Source of the DNA: Phytopythium helicoides
Taxonomy: Eukaryota > Oomycota > Peronosporomycetes > Pythiales > Pythiaceae
DNA: 64,000 nucleotides
NCBI GenBank assembly: GCA_024867545.1
Contig: JANFNE010000008.1
Coordinates: 952,501-1,016,500 of the forward strand
Reading direction: 5' to 3'
Shown here piece after piece: positions 41,844 through 52,233 of the stretch. The number at the start of each line of letters is the position of its first letter. Position 1 is the first letter of the stretch. Both the position numbers and the translations under genes were made by a program. Below the pieces are notes generated by a model. The model was not told where the DNA came from, ran no database searches, and worked only from the letters and a program-made list of their open reading frames with translations.

Positions 41844-41931
41844 GGCGTAAAGCCCAAGAATAGGTTTCGTCTATGAAAGGCAAGGAGGACAAATGCTTGG
41901 TATTCAGAAAATATGCCAGCAAGTCCAGAGA

Positions 41932-44883
41932 TCACTGGGATGCGAGCTCGAGCCCTACAGGTGTTAACGAGTTGGGTGACGGCGGAAACTCTTGACAAGG
42001 TGCAAGCATGCCTGCTATATACTTGCCGTCCTCTGCTTGCCCCAGCGCCTTGATGTCTTTGCGGAATTTCAAGAAAGGCTGCACCCAGCCATACGTGGTC
42101 TCGGATACGTAAAGATCGTCTTCGTCGTCCCAAACGATTGGGAGGTCGCTGTGCTCAATGAACTCGCGAGCCGGCATCGCAACTTCACAACAATCACAAA
42201 AGATAGACCTTCCGAGTCTCCCATTGGTATTCAGAGCCCGCCACCCAGTTCGACGTCTGGCAGTGCCTACAGGCATATCGTGCATGCTGTCTCTGAGCGT
42301 CCCGCGGCTATCATTGCCGGGTATAATCTTCGCAAACGACTTGTGCAGGCTAACAACCCTGACAAGAAAATCCAACTGGTCTCTTGAATGATCAGAAGCT
42401 TGCAATGCGTCGGAGAGTTTGGATCGCCAGTTGCGCTTGACAAACGCCACACGCTTCACACGCTGGAAAGCAGGCTCTAATTCGCCTGCTGGGGAATCGG
42501 GACGTTTTCCCTCGCCATTCGTCGCAACCTCCAAGACGCTGGTTTCTTTTTCGACGTTGCTCTTAGCCATTTCCGATTTGCGAGGAATCCTTTCGGCGAG
42601 AATAGCTGGATCGATGGGTGCTTCAATGAGCAGACTGGTATCGGGCTTTGGTTTCGAGCTCCTTGATTGCCTTTCTTGCCTATTGCTCGACTTCTTTGAA
42701 TTGGCTTTCTTTGGAGTATCTGCGGTCAACAACTTGTACTTGTACTTCAGTGATTTGATGAATCGATACAGCGGCGTGCACGAAATTTCGTCGTTGTGGA
42801 CAACGAGCATGTGGTCTTTCACATCGAACCCCTTCGGGAAATTGCAGTGGTCCACAAACGATTGGAGCGACATATCGCACTTACAGCATACGCAATAGAC
42901 TCGACCAGGATGCTTCGGTCTCCATCCGAAGTGGCCGCTCTTGATGATGGAAGCGCTAAGTTTCTGCACACTATACGCTCGTGTACCTTCATCAAAGGTT
43001 GCTCGTGCGTCTGGCGACTCAGAGCGGAAGGGCATGCAGATAGTTCGGAACCGCATCAGCTCGCCATCCGTTGTGAGTTCTACCCCGTTGAAAATTTCAG
43101 GTCCTTCGAAGTCCTCAAATGAACTAATAGGCTCCTTCGAAGTATCTTTCGATGGCCGTGAACGCTTCTTAGACGCAGATTTTGGACCTTCATTCTGTTT
43201 TGTCTTGGCTTGGCTCTGTTGGGTCTGCTCATGTGTTTCGTCTGGCTTAACGCTCTGCGACTCACTTCGTCCTTCCTCAACCTCACGCTGCTGTCTACGT
43301 TGATGGAGCTCCGGATCAAGCTGAAGGTGCTGGCCTTCCCCATTCTCTTGTTCCGGAACTAGCTGCTGCAGTTCAAAACTAGACTCGTCGACTACAACCA
43401 TCTCGACATCTTCAGATTGCCTCTTAGCATCTCCATCCGTGGCATCCGTCAGTTTCATGTCAGCAACAGCCTCGACAGCATCTTCAATCGCGACCACAAC
43501 GGATGAGGCCCCAGACAACTGTCCATTGTCGAGGGAATCTGTTACTGACACTGATTCTTCGATATCTCGGGAACTGCCTCGCGTGATCCGCACCGGCCGG
43601 GCGCTTTTGCGGCGAGAAGCGCTGCCACTTTTGGTGGATGAAGAGGTGTTATCGCCAATCCTCGCTTTATCGCTCGAACTGTTGACAGTACTTGTGTCAT
43701 TGCTCGTGTTCCCAGTTGCTGTTGTCGATTTTGCTGTCTTTTTTAGCTTTTGCATTTCCTTCATCTCGTCCCTTTCGATTAGCATCTGCTTGATCTTCAA
43801 ACAGCGGAAAGAAGCGAGCAGTTCTGGTCGCTCACAAGTGGGGCACTTGCAAGATTGGAGAAATTCGTCCGGGATGTCAACAAACTCGCCGAAAACTGCG
43901 CGACACGAGCCGCATCGAAGAAAGTTAACACGCCGATCACTCGACGCCTGGAGTTTCTCCAGTCGTTCTTCAGTAGTTCCTTCCGAGGGCCAAAAGGGCT
44001 TGAATCTCTGCACTAGGCACCTCGAGTGGTACGCGCGCTTGCACGCGCTGCAGATAAGTAGTGCACACATGTCTGTGGCGTGCATACAGAATTCGCATTT
44101 CCGCGAGGTCGAGGTTCCGCCATACGCTTGCGATGGAGATCGCGAGCGCGGGGCCGCCTTGCGTGGCTTGTTGTCAGTGAACGGGAGTGGCGGCGGTTCC
44201 TCAATGATCGGCGGTGGCTCAAACTTCACCGACTGCGGCGATACAGGCGCCTGCCGACGCTTGCGGGAGCGCGGCTGGGACGGCCGTGGCGACGGTGCGC
44301 GCTTCGTCTGTTCGTCGTTGCTCTCCGTGCCGCTGTTGGACGCCGCATAGCTTTTCTGCACGCGCGAGCGCTTGGACGCGCGCACCGGTTGCGCCGGAGG
44401 CGGCTTGAGCGCCTTCTGGCTGCGCTTCTTGCTCTGCACCTTGCCCAGCTCCTCGTCCGACTCCTCGTCTCCATAGATAACCGGCGCCTTCTTCCTCCTA
44501 CTGCTCGCGCGCCGTGCCGCCGATTCCTCCTTGGCCTCCTGCGCTTCTCCTTCGTCCGTCGACTGCGACGGCCCCACCAGGTCCACGAGCGCCGCCTCGC
44601 CCTCCTGCGGCTGCTCCAGCGCTCTCTCCGCCTCGATTTCCTCCTCCTGCGCTCCCTGCGGCCCCCTGAAGCTCGCGAATCCTCCCATCGGCCCGTCCGC
44701 CGACGCTCCAGCCGTTGCCGCCGCTGCGCCGCCTGTCTCTAGCGCCTGAGGCCGCGCTTCCGCCCCCGCAGCCTCCGGATCTCGCGCTTCTCGCTCCCCC
44801 AGCGCCCGCTGCAGCTGCGCGGCGCCCGCCAGCGAATCGAGCGCCGCGCGGTCGGCGGCGTCGGCGCCGTCGCCTCCCTCCAT
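41932..44883 (-). CDS. PHD-type zinc finger protein with two Tify-binding-like (TDBD/SAND-like) domains
   Basis: This is a single-exon protein of 983 residues. The first 250 are Ala/Glu-rich, then basic and Ser/Pro-rich with several K-R-S-R-type nuclear signals. A PHD-like zinc finger spans about 263-350: C-E-F-C, C-S-A-C, Y-H-S-R-C, C-G-S-C, with an extra C-K-C-P-T-C. Two related modules follow at about 658-715 (Y-C-V-C-C, F-V-D-H) and about 888-945 (F-C-D-C-C, F-I-E-H). Each has the C-x-C-C ... F-x-x-H pattern of the TDBD/Jas-type domain seen in plant PHD proteins. A nuclear, chromatin-linked role is inferred. The C-terminal stop lies 89 bp before the start of the next minus-strand gene. 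Confidence 0.7.
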   Translation of the reverse strand: MEGGDGADAADRAALDSLAGAAQLQRALGEREARDPEAAGAEARPQALETGGAAAATAGASADGPMGGFASFRGPQGAQEEEIEAERALEQPQEGEAALVDLVGPSQSTDEGEAQEAKEESAARRASSRRKKAPVIYGDEESDEELGKVQSKKRSQKALKPPPAQPVRASKRSRVQKSYAASNSGTESNDEQTKRAPSPRPSQPRSRKRRQAPVSPQSVKFEPPPIIEEPPPLPFTDNKPRKAAPRSRSPSQAYGGTSTSRKCEFCMHATDMCALLICSACKRAYHSRCLVQRFKPFWPSEGTTEERLEKLQASSDRRVNFLRCGSCRAVFGEFVDIPDEFLQSCKCPTCERPELLASFRCLKIKQMLIERDEMKEMQKLKKTAKSTTATGNTSNDTSTVNSSSDKARIGDNTSSSTKSGSASRRKSARPVRITRGSSRDIEESVSVTDSLDNGQLSGASSVVVAIEDAVEAVADMKLTDATDGDAKRQSEDVEMVVVDESSFELQQLVPEQENGEGQHLQLDPELHQRRQQREVEEGRSESQSVKPDETHEQTQQSQAKTKQNEGPKSASKKRSRPSKDTSKEPISSFEDFEGPEIFNGVELTTDGELMRFRTICMPFRSESPDARATFDEGTRAYSVQKLSASIIKSGHFGWRPKHPGRVYCVCCKCDMSLQSFVDHCNFPKGFDVKDHMLVVHNDEISCTPLYRFIKSLKYKYKLLTADTPKKANSKKSSNRQERQSRSSKPKPDTSLLIEAPIDPAILAERIPRKSEMAKSNVEKETSVLEVATNGEGKRPDSPAGELEPAFQRVKRVAFVKRNWRSKLSDALQASDHSRDQLDFLVRVVSLHKSFAKIIPGNDSRGTLRDSMHDMPVGTARRRTGWRALNTNGRLGRSIFCDCCEVAMPAREFIEHSDLPIVWDDEDDLYVSETTYGWVQPFLKFRKDIKALGQAEDGKYIAGMLAPCQEFPPSPNSLTPVGLELASQ

Positions 44884-45384
44884 TTTCGTGCGTTCTGGCG
44901 GGGTTTGGAGGCCGTGGTGTGGTCTAGTGTGGCACGGTTTTGATTGGATGAAAAGGGAGAGAAGTACAGTGGATGCGCGGCAATGTGCGGTTTGGGGCTA
45001 AGTGCGCGCGGACTTGGAGGTTGAAGTCCGCTTCAACGTGTTCAAGTTGCGTGATTACGCTAGTTTGCTTGGAGTGACTGCTTAGTGGTTTAGTTACAGG
45101 AATTGTGCGTTGTCGCCTTCGGCTCCTAGTGGTCGGGGTACCCGACATGTTCCTTGACGATGTGAGGTTCGACCGTAGTTGAACAGAAGCTTGTTCCGCG
45201 ATGAAGTTAGGTGGATTGAGGTCACACTAAGCAACTGACCGTGTGGGTGGCGTGGTTGTTTCGAGATGCACGAAAGTGTCCAGAAGCGCTGAAGTGGTAT
45301 TCGCATCATTTAGAGCGTCGGCATCGACGCGCTAATGCATGAAGAATCGTTCGGCAACGCAATTTTTGTGCAGTTGGCCATGAT
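44884..45384. other. Intergenic region upstream of the PHD-type gene
   Basis: No gene is supported. An 18-base sequence GTGGTCGGGGTACCCGAC (45130-45147) occurs here and again in inverted orientation at 47894-47911, on the other side of the Ser/Gly repeat pseudogene. Confidence 0.4.
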
Positions 45385-47186
45385 TCTCAGTGCCAGCAAC
45401 GCGCAGGGCGTAGTGCGCGATGTGGCGGTGAATAGTGGGTGGTCGGCGACTCGATTGGTGGCCCTGTTGCAGTGGCAAGTGGCGGTGAATTGTCGACGAG
45501 CAGAAAGCCAATTGCAAAGTGACTGTAACCAGCGGCGACTGTGACGTGTCGAGCGGGTCCATGAGGACTGGAAGCGGATCGTCAAATTCGTCAGATGCCG
45601 GCAAAATCGAGGTCATGGGTGGATCTTCCGTGAGCGGCAGCGTGAACATCTTGAGCGGTGCGAGCAAGTCGACGAGAAGCGGCACAGTGAAAGTGTGTTC
45701 AAGCGCAGTGACGGGCGCGATGGAGAGCGCAGTCGCGCAATCTCGTCATGTGCGTTCACGACTGCATCTGACGGCGTGATGAGCGTGTCTGGGGGCTCTG
45801 GCGGTCAGTCAGGAGGAAAAACGAGACTTTCTCCGGCGGCGCGAGCTCTGCGTCTGTCGGCACTAGTGGGTCTTTGTCGGTGTCTGGCGGCGTTAGATTG
45901 ATCGGCGGCGACGTGAGTGCGTCGGGTGGTACAAGCTCTTCGACTCCCGGCGCCTCAGTGCGTGTGTCGAGTGGCGCGAGCTCGACGACGAGCGGCGGTG
46001 TGTTCGTGTCAAGCGCGACTTGCGCGAGTTCCGGTGCGGGGACGCTGTTGGGTGGCTCTGCCAGCGGCCAGCGTCTCTGCCGACGACATTGTCGTGTCGG
46101 TGGGCTCGTCCATTGCGGACGGTGGTCGCGTGGCTGTGTCTGGCGGCTCGAGTTCGACGGACGCTGCCGGAGAAGTCTTGATCTCTGGCGGCGCGGGCTC
46201 TGCGAGCAAGGTGTCGACGAGTACGGCGGCCGGTGGCGTGCAGCTCGTGGGTGGTTCTTCGTCTGGGAGCCGCGCGGACAGCGTCATCTCGGTGTCGGGC
46301 GGCTCTGGAAGTTATCTTGGAGGAAGCGTGGCGGTAACGAGCGGTGTCACCGTCGGCAGCACGAACAGCGGCGATGTGTCGTTGGGACCGTCGTCTGGGG
46401 CAGCGTCTAGCACAAGTGGTGCGAGCCGGTCGGTGTCTGTGTCAAGCGGCGCTGGCGGCAGCAGCAGTGGTGTGTCTGGCGATGTCCGCGTCTTTAGCGG
46501 CGCCACAACGGGAAGCACGGCCGGCGTTGTGACGATTGCCGGCGGTGGGACCACCTCTAGCGGCGGCGGCGGCTCGGTGTCTGTGTCTGTGTCAGGCGGG
46601 AGTAGCGGCAGTGGCGTTCGTGGTGGCTCGGTGTCTTTGACGAATGGCATGGGCGGTGAGGGCGCCTCAAGCGGCGACGTGACGGTGGGGAAGCGGTGTC
46701 TCGTCCGGCATCGGCAGCAGTGGTGTTGTGCGCGTGGCAACCGGAGCTTCGGCGTCGGGCTCATCCGACGTGGTGTCGTCTTGATGTCTGGCGGCGCAAG
46801 CTCTGTACCTTTGGTTCCGGCAGGTCTTTGCCGGTGACTTGACGAGCATGAAGGAACGATCAGCAGCGATGTGAGCGTGTCAAGTGGCAGGAGCTTGGCG
46901 AGGAGGTGTAAAGCATTACTGGCGCTGGCTTTTGGTGCGATGATGCTATCGGGTCGGCCTTATGAGCAATGTCTCTGCCGATCCCATTGTCGTGTTGGTG
47001 GCATTGCTCGTTGTGGACGGCGGTCATGTGGCTATGTTGGATGGATCGAGCATGAGCGGCCCTGATAAAGAAGTCTTGACTTTCTGTGGTGTGAGCTCTG
47101 CGAGCTCGGAGTCGTCAAGCTCGGTGGTCAATTGTGAGCTGCGCACCGGCGGATCTACCACTCAATATCTTGGTGTTGAAAGGTAG
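45385..47186 (+). pseudogene. Decayed Ser/Gly-rich beta-repeat protein gene
   Basis: Successive plus-strand frames encode the same pattern of short repeats, S-G-G-S/x-S-S followed by alternating Val/Ile/Ser (such as V-S-V-S-S-G-A). These are typical of large predicted beta-helical, often secreted, oomycete proteins. The frame changes several times (near 45720, 45830, 46060 and 46690), stops intervene, and no start or signal peptide is found. A block at about 46075-46260 (S-V-S-A-D-D-I-V-V) recurs in decayed form at about 46970-47170 (N-V-S-A-D-P-I-V-V). The whole is a multiply frameshifted remnant. Confidence 0.7.
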
Positions 47187-48821
47187 GGAGTCGAGTTAGC
47201 AGAATGAACCGAGAAGAGTTGTCGGGATCATCGTCAGTGGCGGTGTGTGTTGCACAAACCTTATGGGCAGCGACTGTCAGTAGCACGGACAGCAGCAGCA
47301 TCAGTGGCGTGGCCAGCGAAGTTCACGTCCTGCGAAGCGACACAACCCACTCGTATGGCCAGAGTTGTCACGAATGATGATTTTGCAAGCAGCTGCGGAG
47401 GCGACGAGTTGGTGTAGTGGCAGTTGAAAGCTGTGAAAGTGCCGTGTATTCGTAGTTCGGCGTCAAGCGTTTGAGCTTCGCTCAACGCTTGGGCTTGGCT
47501 TCGTTGAAGTGGCCATCAATAAAGCCATCTCCTGTGGTGTGATCCACACCAGTGTTCAACTATGTGCTTCAACCTGCCTGTCGAACAACGGTTTATAGAG
47601 GCACAGGTAATACTCGGTAGAAAGTTCACAACTCTTCGGTTTTTGTATGGCAACAACATGCTTTTCAAGAGGTAGCTCCCCCCTCTTGTTGAAGTGTTCA
47701 ACTTTTGTTCAACTTTCGGCGTAACTCACGGTACTACCAAAAATCACTTCATAGAGGTTTTCAGCGGGGTACATATTTTATAAAAGTGAGCTTCAGTATA
47801 GAAATATCTTGCTAGGGCGAGGAGGGGTTACATGCCGGATCAGAGGGATATCCAAACCAAAACTTCAAGGCCCTCCCGGGAGCGCCGATAAGTCGGGTAC
47901 CCCGACCACTGCCTGCTTTTGGAAGTGACTTTGGTCCCTCGGGTCTTACTGGAGCTGCGAGAGATGATTCGACATGACGACTGGTGCTCAAGCCCTCGCT
48001 AGAGTGGACAAGCTCAACTATCATAGCATCATCCATGATCTTCTATCGCCATCCTTGATCTTCTAGTCTGAAGGCTGTATTCTTCTGGCCTGGAGATTGT
48101 TTTACGCTTGGTCGGACGCGAGCGCAGAGATACACTGCCGACACGGTCTCGGTCGAGACGTACCAGGCAATTTCGGCCTAGCGTGTCCGCTTCCTCTACG
48201 ATGTCGCAGCAGCGACTCGACTAGTTGATTGGATCGTCAGAGGAGACGGTAGAGGTCAGGTCAGACAGTGGTCAAGGTTGGGAGATGGTGCTTGGGCTCG
48301 TTCTCACAGCTGAGAAACAGCCTCAAAGTGACGTCAGCGGCGTGAGGGGCTGCAGATGCATTGAAGATAGGCGTCGATGGTTGTTCACTTGCTGCAATTT
48401 TGTCAAAGGTCCATGCTGCATGTTGTCGCAACTCTACCGTCCGATCGATGCGTTCGTTGAGTGTGTTTTTCCGGCATAGGGTCGAGCACTTGCGTGGGAT
48501 TTGCATCGCCACGGCTGATTGTGCAGTCACCCGCTACCAACATCTCGCCCGTCCGTATCCTGCAATGATGGCTGATAGTACCGCCGCATCGTTCTCAAGT
48601 CTTACCTCTTACGCGTAGGAGCGCCAGGCAACAACTGAGAAGATGCCCAGCTTGGACGACAAGGTTCACGGAATTCTGAGGAAGTCTTGACTCCTTTACG
48701 CATTGGGATGTCACGAAGAAGATACTAACGGGTTGAATTTTTTGGTTGGACATAACTTACAGGTTTGACTTGCTCCTTTTCCTACGCTGGAGAAGTTTGT
48801 TGTTTTTGCCAAGTGCTTAGC
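47187..48821. other. Long intergenic region, no gene recognised
   Basis: Only short, featureless ORFs are present. It contains the second arm of the inverted 18-base sequence (47894-47911) and a small direct repeat of ATCTTCTA (48040-48070, CATCCATGATCTTCTA / CATCCTTGATCTTCTA). It may hold old transposon debris, but I cannot name a family. Confidence 0.4.
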
Positions 48822-50969
48822 TTACTTTGCACGCATCATCTGCGTCATGAGCTCTTGGTTGGCCTGTGTCATCGAGTAGGTCTCCTGGACCGATGAATGC
48901 AGTGCCATGAGCTGCTCGTACAGCGAGGCCGGCTTGGCAGGCCCGATCACTGGAGAGGCCACTGGTCTCTTCGCAGTGGGGTTCATAGTTAAAGCGTCGT
49001 ACGCCGTGCTCACTCGCACGGTCTGTCGGAAGTCGTCTTCGTGACTCTCCGTCACTGGGGTCACGACTGGAGTGTAGCCGCGATGAAAAGACTCGATTTC
49101 GATGACTTCATCGTCGGCCCCCTCATCCTCGCTGTCGGAGAACTCAACGTCGCTCGCAACGACGCTGTCCTCGTAGTCACTCTCCCCAACGATGTCGCCA
49201 AGCGACTTGCTGTCCATGACTGATCCTACAAACCCAGCTGCCGCGATCGAATGCGTCATGTCACGGCCGGAGAGTACATGGATCGAGTCCGTGCTGCTGC
49301 CGGTGCGGTTGCTTCTGCTGGTGTTGCTGCCGTTGCTGTAAGTGCGCGAGGCGACACCTCGATCTTCAACAACGTCGTCCTCCTCCGCCTTCTTCCTTTC
49401 CTTTTGAAGAGGCACTGCTGCTTTAGCCGAGCAGAAAGCAAACTCGGGCTCGTTCGGGCGTATGTTCTCCATTCGCTTGGCGTTCAGCATGCACGTCATG
49501 CAGCATTCGACCTTCTTGAGGCTGACGGTCGAGCCCACCGAGCTCCGTGTGAACATGGTGCTGTCAGTGCGGCACTTGGAGCATACGGGCTGGTTGCAGA
49601 CCTGGCAGTTGCGTGTGCGAGAGAGGTCGAGTCCAGACGGACGACGGCTGCAAATGCCACAGAGCTGACGTCCAACGATGGGAATATCACTGGAGCCGCG
49701 GCGATGCTTCTGGCTCGCGAGCACCGTAAGCTTCTTGGCCTGTGCGCACCGCACGACACCAAAGAGCCCCATGAAGATGGACGATGTCACGGAGCTGACG
49801 ATCTTGGGTCCGAGTTCGCCAGCAGGGTCGAACACGCCACGCGCAAATACGTCGACGAAGCCCGGCGTGTTCTCGCGGAAAAGGTACGCGAAGTAGTAGT
49901 TGGCGCGGATGACATTCGTCGCACGATCTTCAAACGGCGGGCAGCTCGGGTGCGTGACCGAGTGGTGGATGTAGTAGCCCACGCGGCGGCCGTCGTAGTC
50001 GTTCGTGACGCCCATGGCCTCGAGATAGCAGACATCCCGAGGAGAAATGAGAAGGGCACCAGGCTGCTTGAAGAGCGCCCACTTGAGCCCCAGGTAGTGC
50101 ATCGGGTGCTTCTTGTCTCCGTCGACCGCCGTCTCGATTGTGCCGAGCGACGTGCAGTCGATAACCCGCTCGTCCAGATGCCTCACGGTGGCTTGCATCT
50201 CCTCGTGGCTTGTGTTGTGCAGTCCGTAGAGCATGTCTTCGAGCGAGCCCTCGACTCGCCCGATGCACAGCAAGCTCGGCTGTCCATTCTGCACGGACCT
50301 CGCCGTGTCTCGATGGTCCTCCTTGCTAGCCAGAGCCTCGGCGCTTCGTCCGTTCTCGCGGCGTCGGAAGACGCGTAGGTCGTGCTTTGAACGCACAGGC
50401 TTCCACTCCCGCGAGTCGACCTTGGTGACGGCGGCCAGCGGAGCTCCAATGCGGCGAGTACGCTGGCTGTTGAGGAAAATGCGCTCCGTGGCGAGCGTGG
50501 CGTTGAGTCTGTCGCGAGCCAAGGCGCGGTACTGCTCGGCCTGGTCTGGCGAGAAGGCCAAGGGCGAGCCGAAGTGGCCCGCAGGCAGCGGGAAGGAGAC
50601 CGAAGTGCCGGACATGGCTCGGCCTGCTACTTCTCGAGGCGACTTGGGAACTGAGCGGGCCAAGCGGGAGCCAGGCAGGTCTGGAGCCTTGGAGGCCGAT
50701 CGCCGAGTGATGAGGCCGCCGCCTGTCCTACCGAGATGCCCAAGATGAGCACGAGGCTCCGTATGGGATCGAGCGTAGCACACGGCCGATCGCAGACCAT
50801 TTTCCTGGCGCTTACAGTGGCCGATCGCAAGCTCTTCCCGCGACGAGGAGCGAGCACCGGCGGCCGATTTGACACGCTGCTCTGCCGAGACTGTGCCTAG
50901 CTCCGCATACTGGGACTCATAGGGCGAGACCGTGGATGCCGGGCCTTCCCCAAGTGCCACGCCGGCCAC
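48822..50969 (-). CDS. START-FYVE domain protein
   Basis: This is a single-exon protein of 715 residues. A START-like lipid-binding fold spans about 210-420 (A-L-F-K-Q-P-G-A-L, R-D-V-C-Y-L-E, G-Y-Y-I-H-H-S-V). A FYVE-type zinc finger at about 435-490 has C-G-I-C, C-Q-V-C, V-C-S-K-C and C-C-M-T-C, though it lacks a clear R-R-H-H-C-R core, so PI3P binding is uncertain. An acidic, disordered C-terminus follows. START-FYVE proteins are a large family in oomycetes, presumed to act at endosomal membranes. A second good start is Met119 (50615), M-S-G-T-S-V-S-F-P-L-P, and the sequence before it is unlike the family, so 50615 may be the true start. Confidence 0.82.
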   Translation of the reverse strand: MAGVALGEGPASTVSPYESQYAELGTVSAEQRVKSAAGARSSSREELAIGHCKRQENGLRSAVCYARSHTEPRAHLGHLGRTGGGLITRRSASKAPDLPGSRLARSVPKSPREVAGRAMSGTSVSFPLPAGHFGSPLAFSPDQAEQYRALARDRLNATLATERIFLNSQRTRRIGAPLAAVTKVDSREWKPVRSKHDLRVFRRRENGRSAEALASKEDHRDTARSVQNGQPSLLCIGRVEGSLEDMLYGLHNTSHEEMQATVRHLDERVIDCTSLGTIETAVDGDKKHPMHYLGLKWALFKQPGALLISPRDVCYLEAMGVTNDYDGRRVGYYIHHSVTHPSCPPFEDRATNVIRANYYFAYLFRENTPGFVDVFARGVFDPAGELGPKIVSSVTSSIFMGLFGVVRCAQAKKLTVLASQKHRRGSSDIPIVGRQLCGICSRRPSGLDLSRTRNCQVCNQPVCSKCRTDSTMFTRSSVGSTVSLKKVECCMTCMLNAKRMENIRPNEPEFAFCSAKAAVPLQKERKKAEEDDVVEDRGVASRTYSNGSNTSRSNRTGSSTDSIHVLSGRDMTHSIAAAGFVGSVMDSKSLGDIVGESDYEDSVVASDVEFSDSEDEGADDEVIEIESFHRGYTPVVTPVTESHEDDFRQTVRVSTAYDALTMNPTAKRPVASPVIGPAKPASLYEQLMALHSSVQETYSMTQANQELMTQMMRAK

Positions 50970-52233
50970 GTCTCCGCGCTGACAGCGGCGTGTACTGTAC
51001 GCGCTCTGTGCTGAGAATGCAATGCCGACAGCACAGCGCGTGATCTCCAGGATGGGCAGGGAACAGCAGCTCTCGTGTCGCGTGAGCCTGTGGGGCGCAG
51101 GCGACTAGGGAAGGTGCACCCCAACACACGGCTGTGCATGGCAAGATGCACTTGCAGGTGCCCGTTCAATGAACAGCTCGTGTTGATGTCGGCGGGCAGC
51201 TTCAACGATCGATCCCGTCGAGCGGTCTATTCAACTGCAAGCTGCGCAGGATGCAGTTCACAGGATGTAGCTCTCAGGACAATCGCCATGATCACATCTT
51301 GCCCACCGGGATGACACTACACGGCTGCACCGAAAGCGGCAGCCAGGGCGTCGTGGACATGATTCCCTGCAAAGATGCATCGCGAACGACCTCCGAGGTC
51401 TCGAGAAAGAGACATCCCGCTGCAGCCTTCTCCACAGAAAGCCGAGCTCGTTTCACCAGGCAGGCAAATAGACCAGCAACTCGCGGCTCCTTTAGCGCTG
51501 CGGTCTGTAACGCGGTCTTTCTGACTGTCAGCTCGCGATCGCGTCTCTCGGAACCAGAAGCGCAAGGTGCACAGGATTTGCTTGCCACAAGTCCCAGACC
51601 AGATTCACCACGCGAGCACTGCCGACACGAACGTACAGAGCTGTCAGTCATTGAGGTCGCACCGAAACAGGCGCCGATCGCGCCTTTACACTGGAGCGAG
51701 CGTGCTAGCGAGTCTCGCCACTCGTGCTACCAATCCATCACCGATCGAGCAATATGATGCACGAACGTCATCATCGTTGGAGATCAATTTCGCTTTGCGC
51801 CGCCTTGCGTCACTCTGGTGGCCGTGAGTCATGTGATGCCAGCGACTAGAGCAGCGTAATCCAGGAGCGCTGAAAGCAAGTTTACTGTAAAGAGGGTGGT
51901 GAGCTCACTGCAAGTTCTCTCATGGTTGAGTCATCAAGTGCCCGGAGAAAACAATGGTGAAGACGCCACGAGTAGCAGAATCTTGGTCATATGCCATCCT
52001 TTCCACATCCAATGGACTCTGGCGGTGTGTTGAAGTGCTAAATTGATTGCGTCGAGACTGCTGGAGCTAGGTTGGACAGTATGGCAATTGGTTGAGACTT
52101 GAAGCTGCTCGGAAGTTCAGCTGGTCGAGAACATTGTCAGTGGAGTCGTTGCTGACAACGATATAGACACAACACGCGCAGAACTCGAGCCTGATTTGGG
52201 TGTGGTGGCGCATCTCGGATCGCTTTTTTTTCT
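50970..52233. other. Intergenic region, no gene recognised
   Basis: Several overlapping ORFs of 75-170 residues are present on both strands with no domain or homologous pattern among them. It should contain the divergent promoters of the START-FYVE gene and ankyrin-kinase gene 4. Confidence 0.45.
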
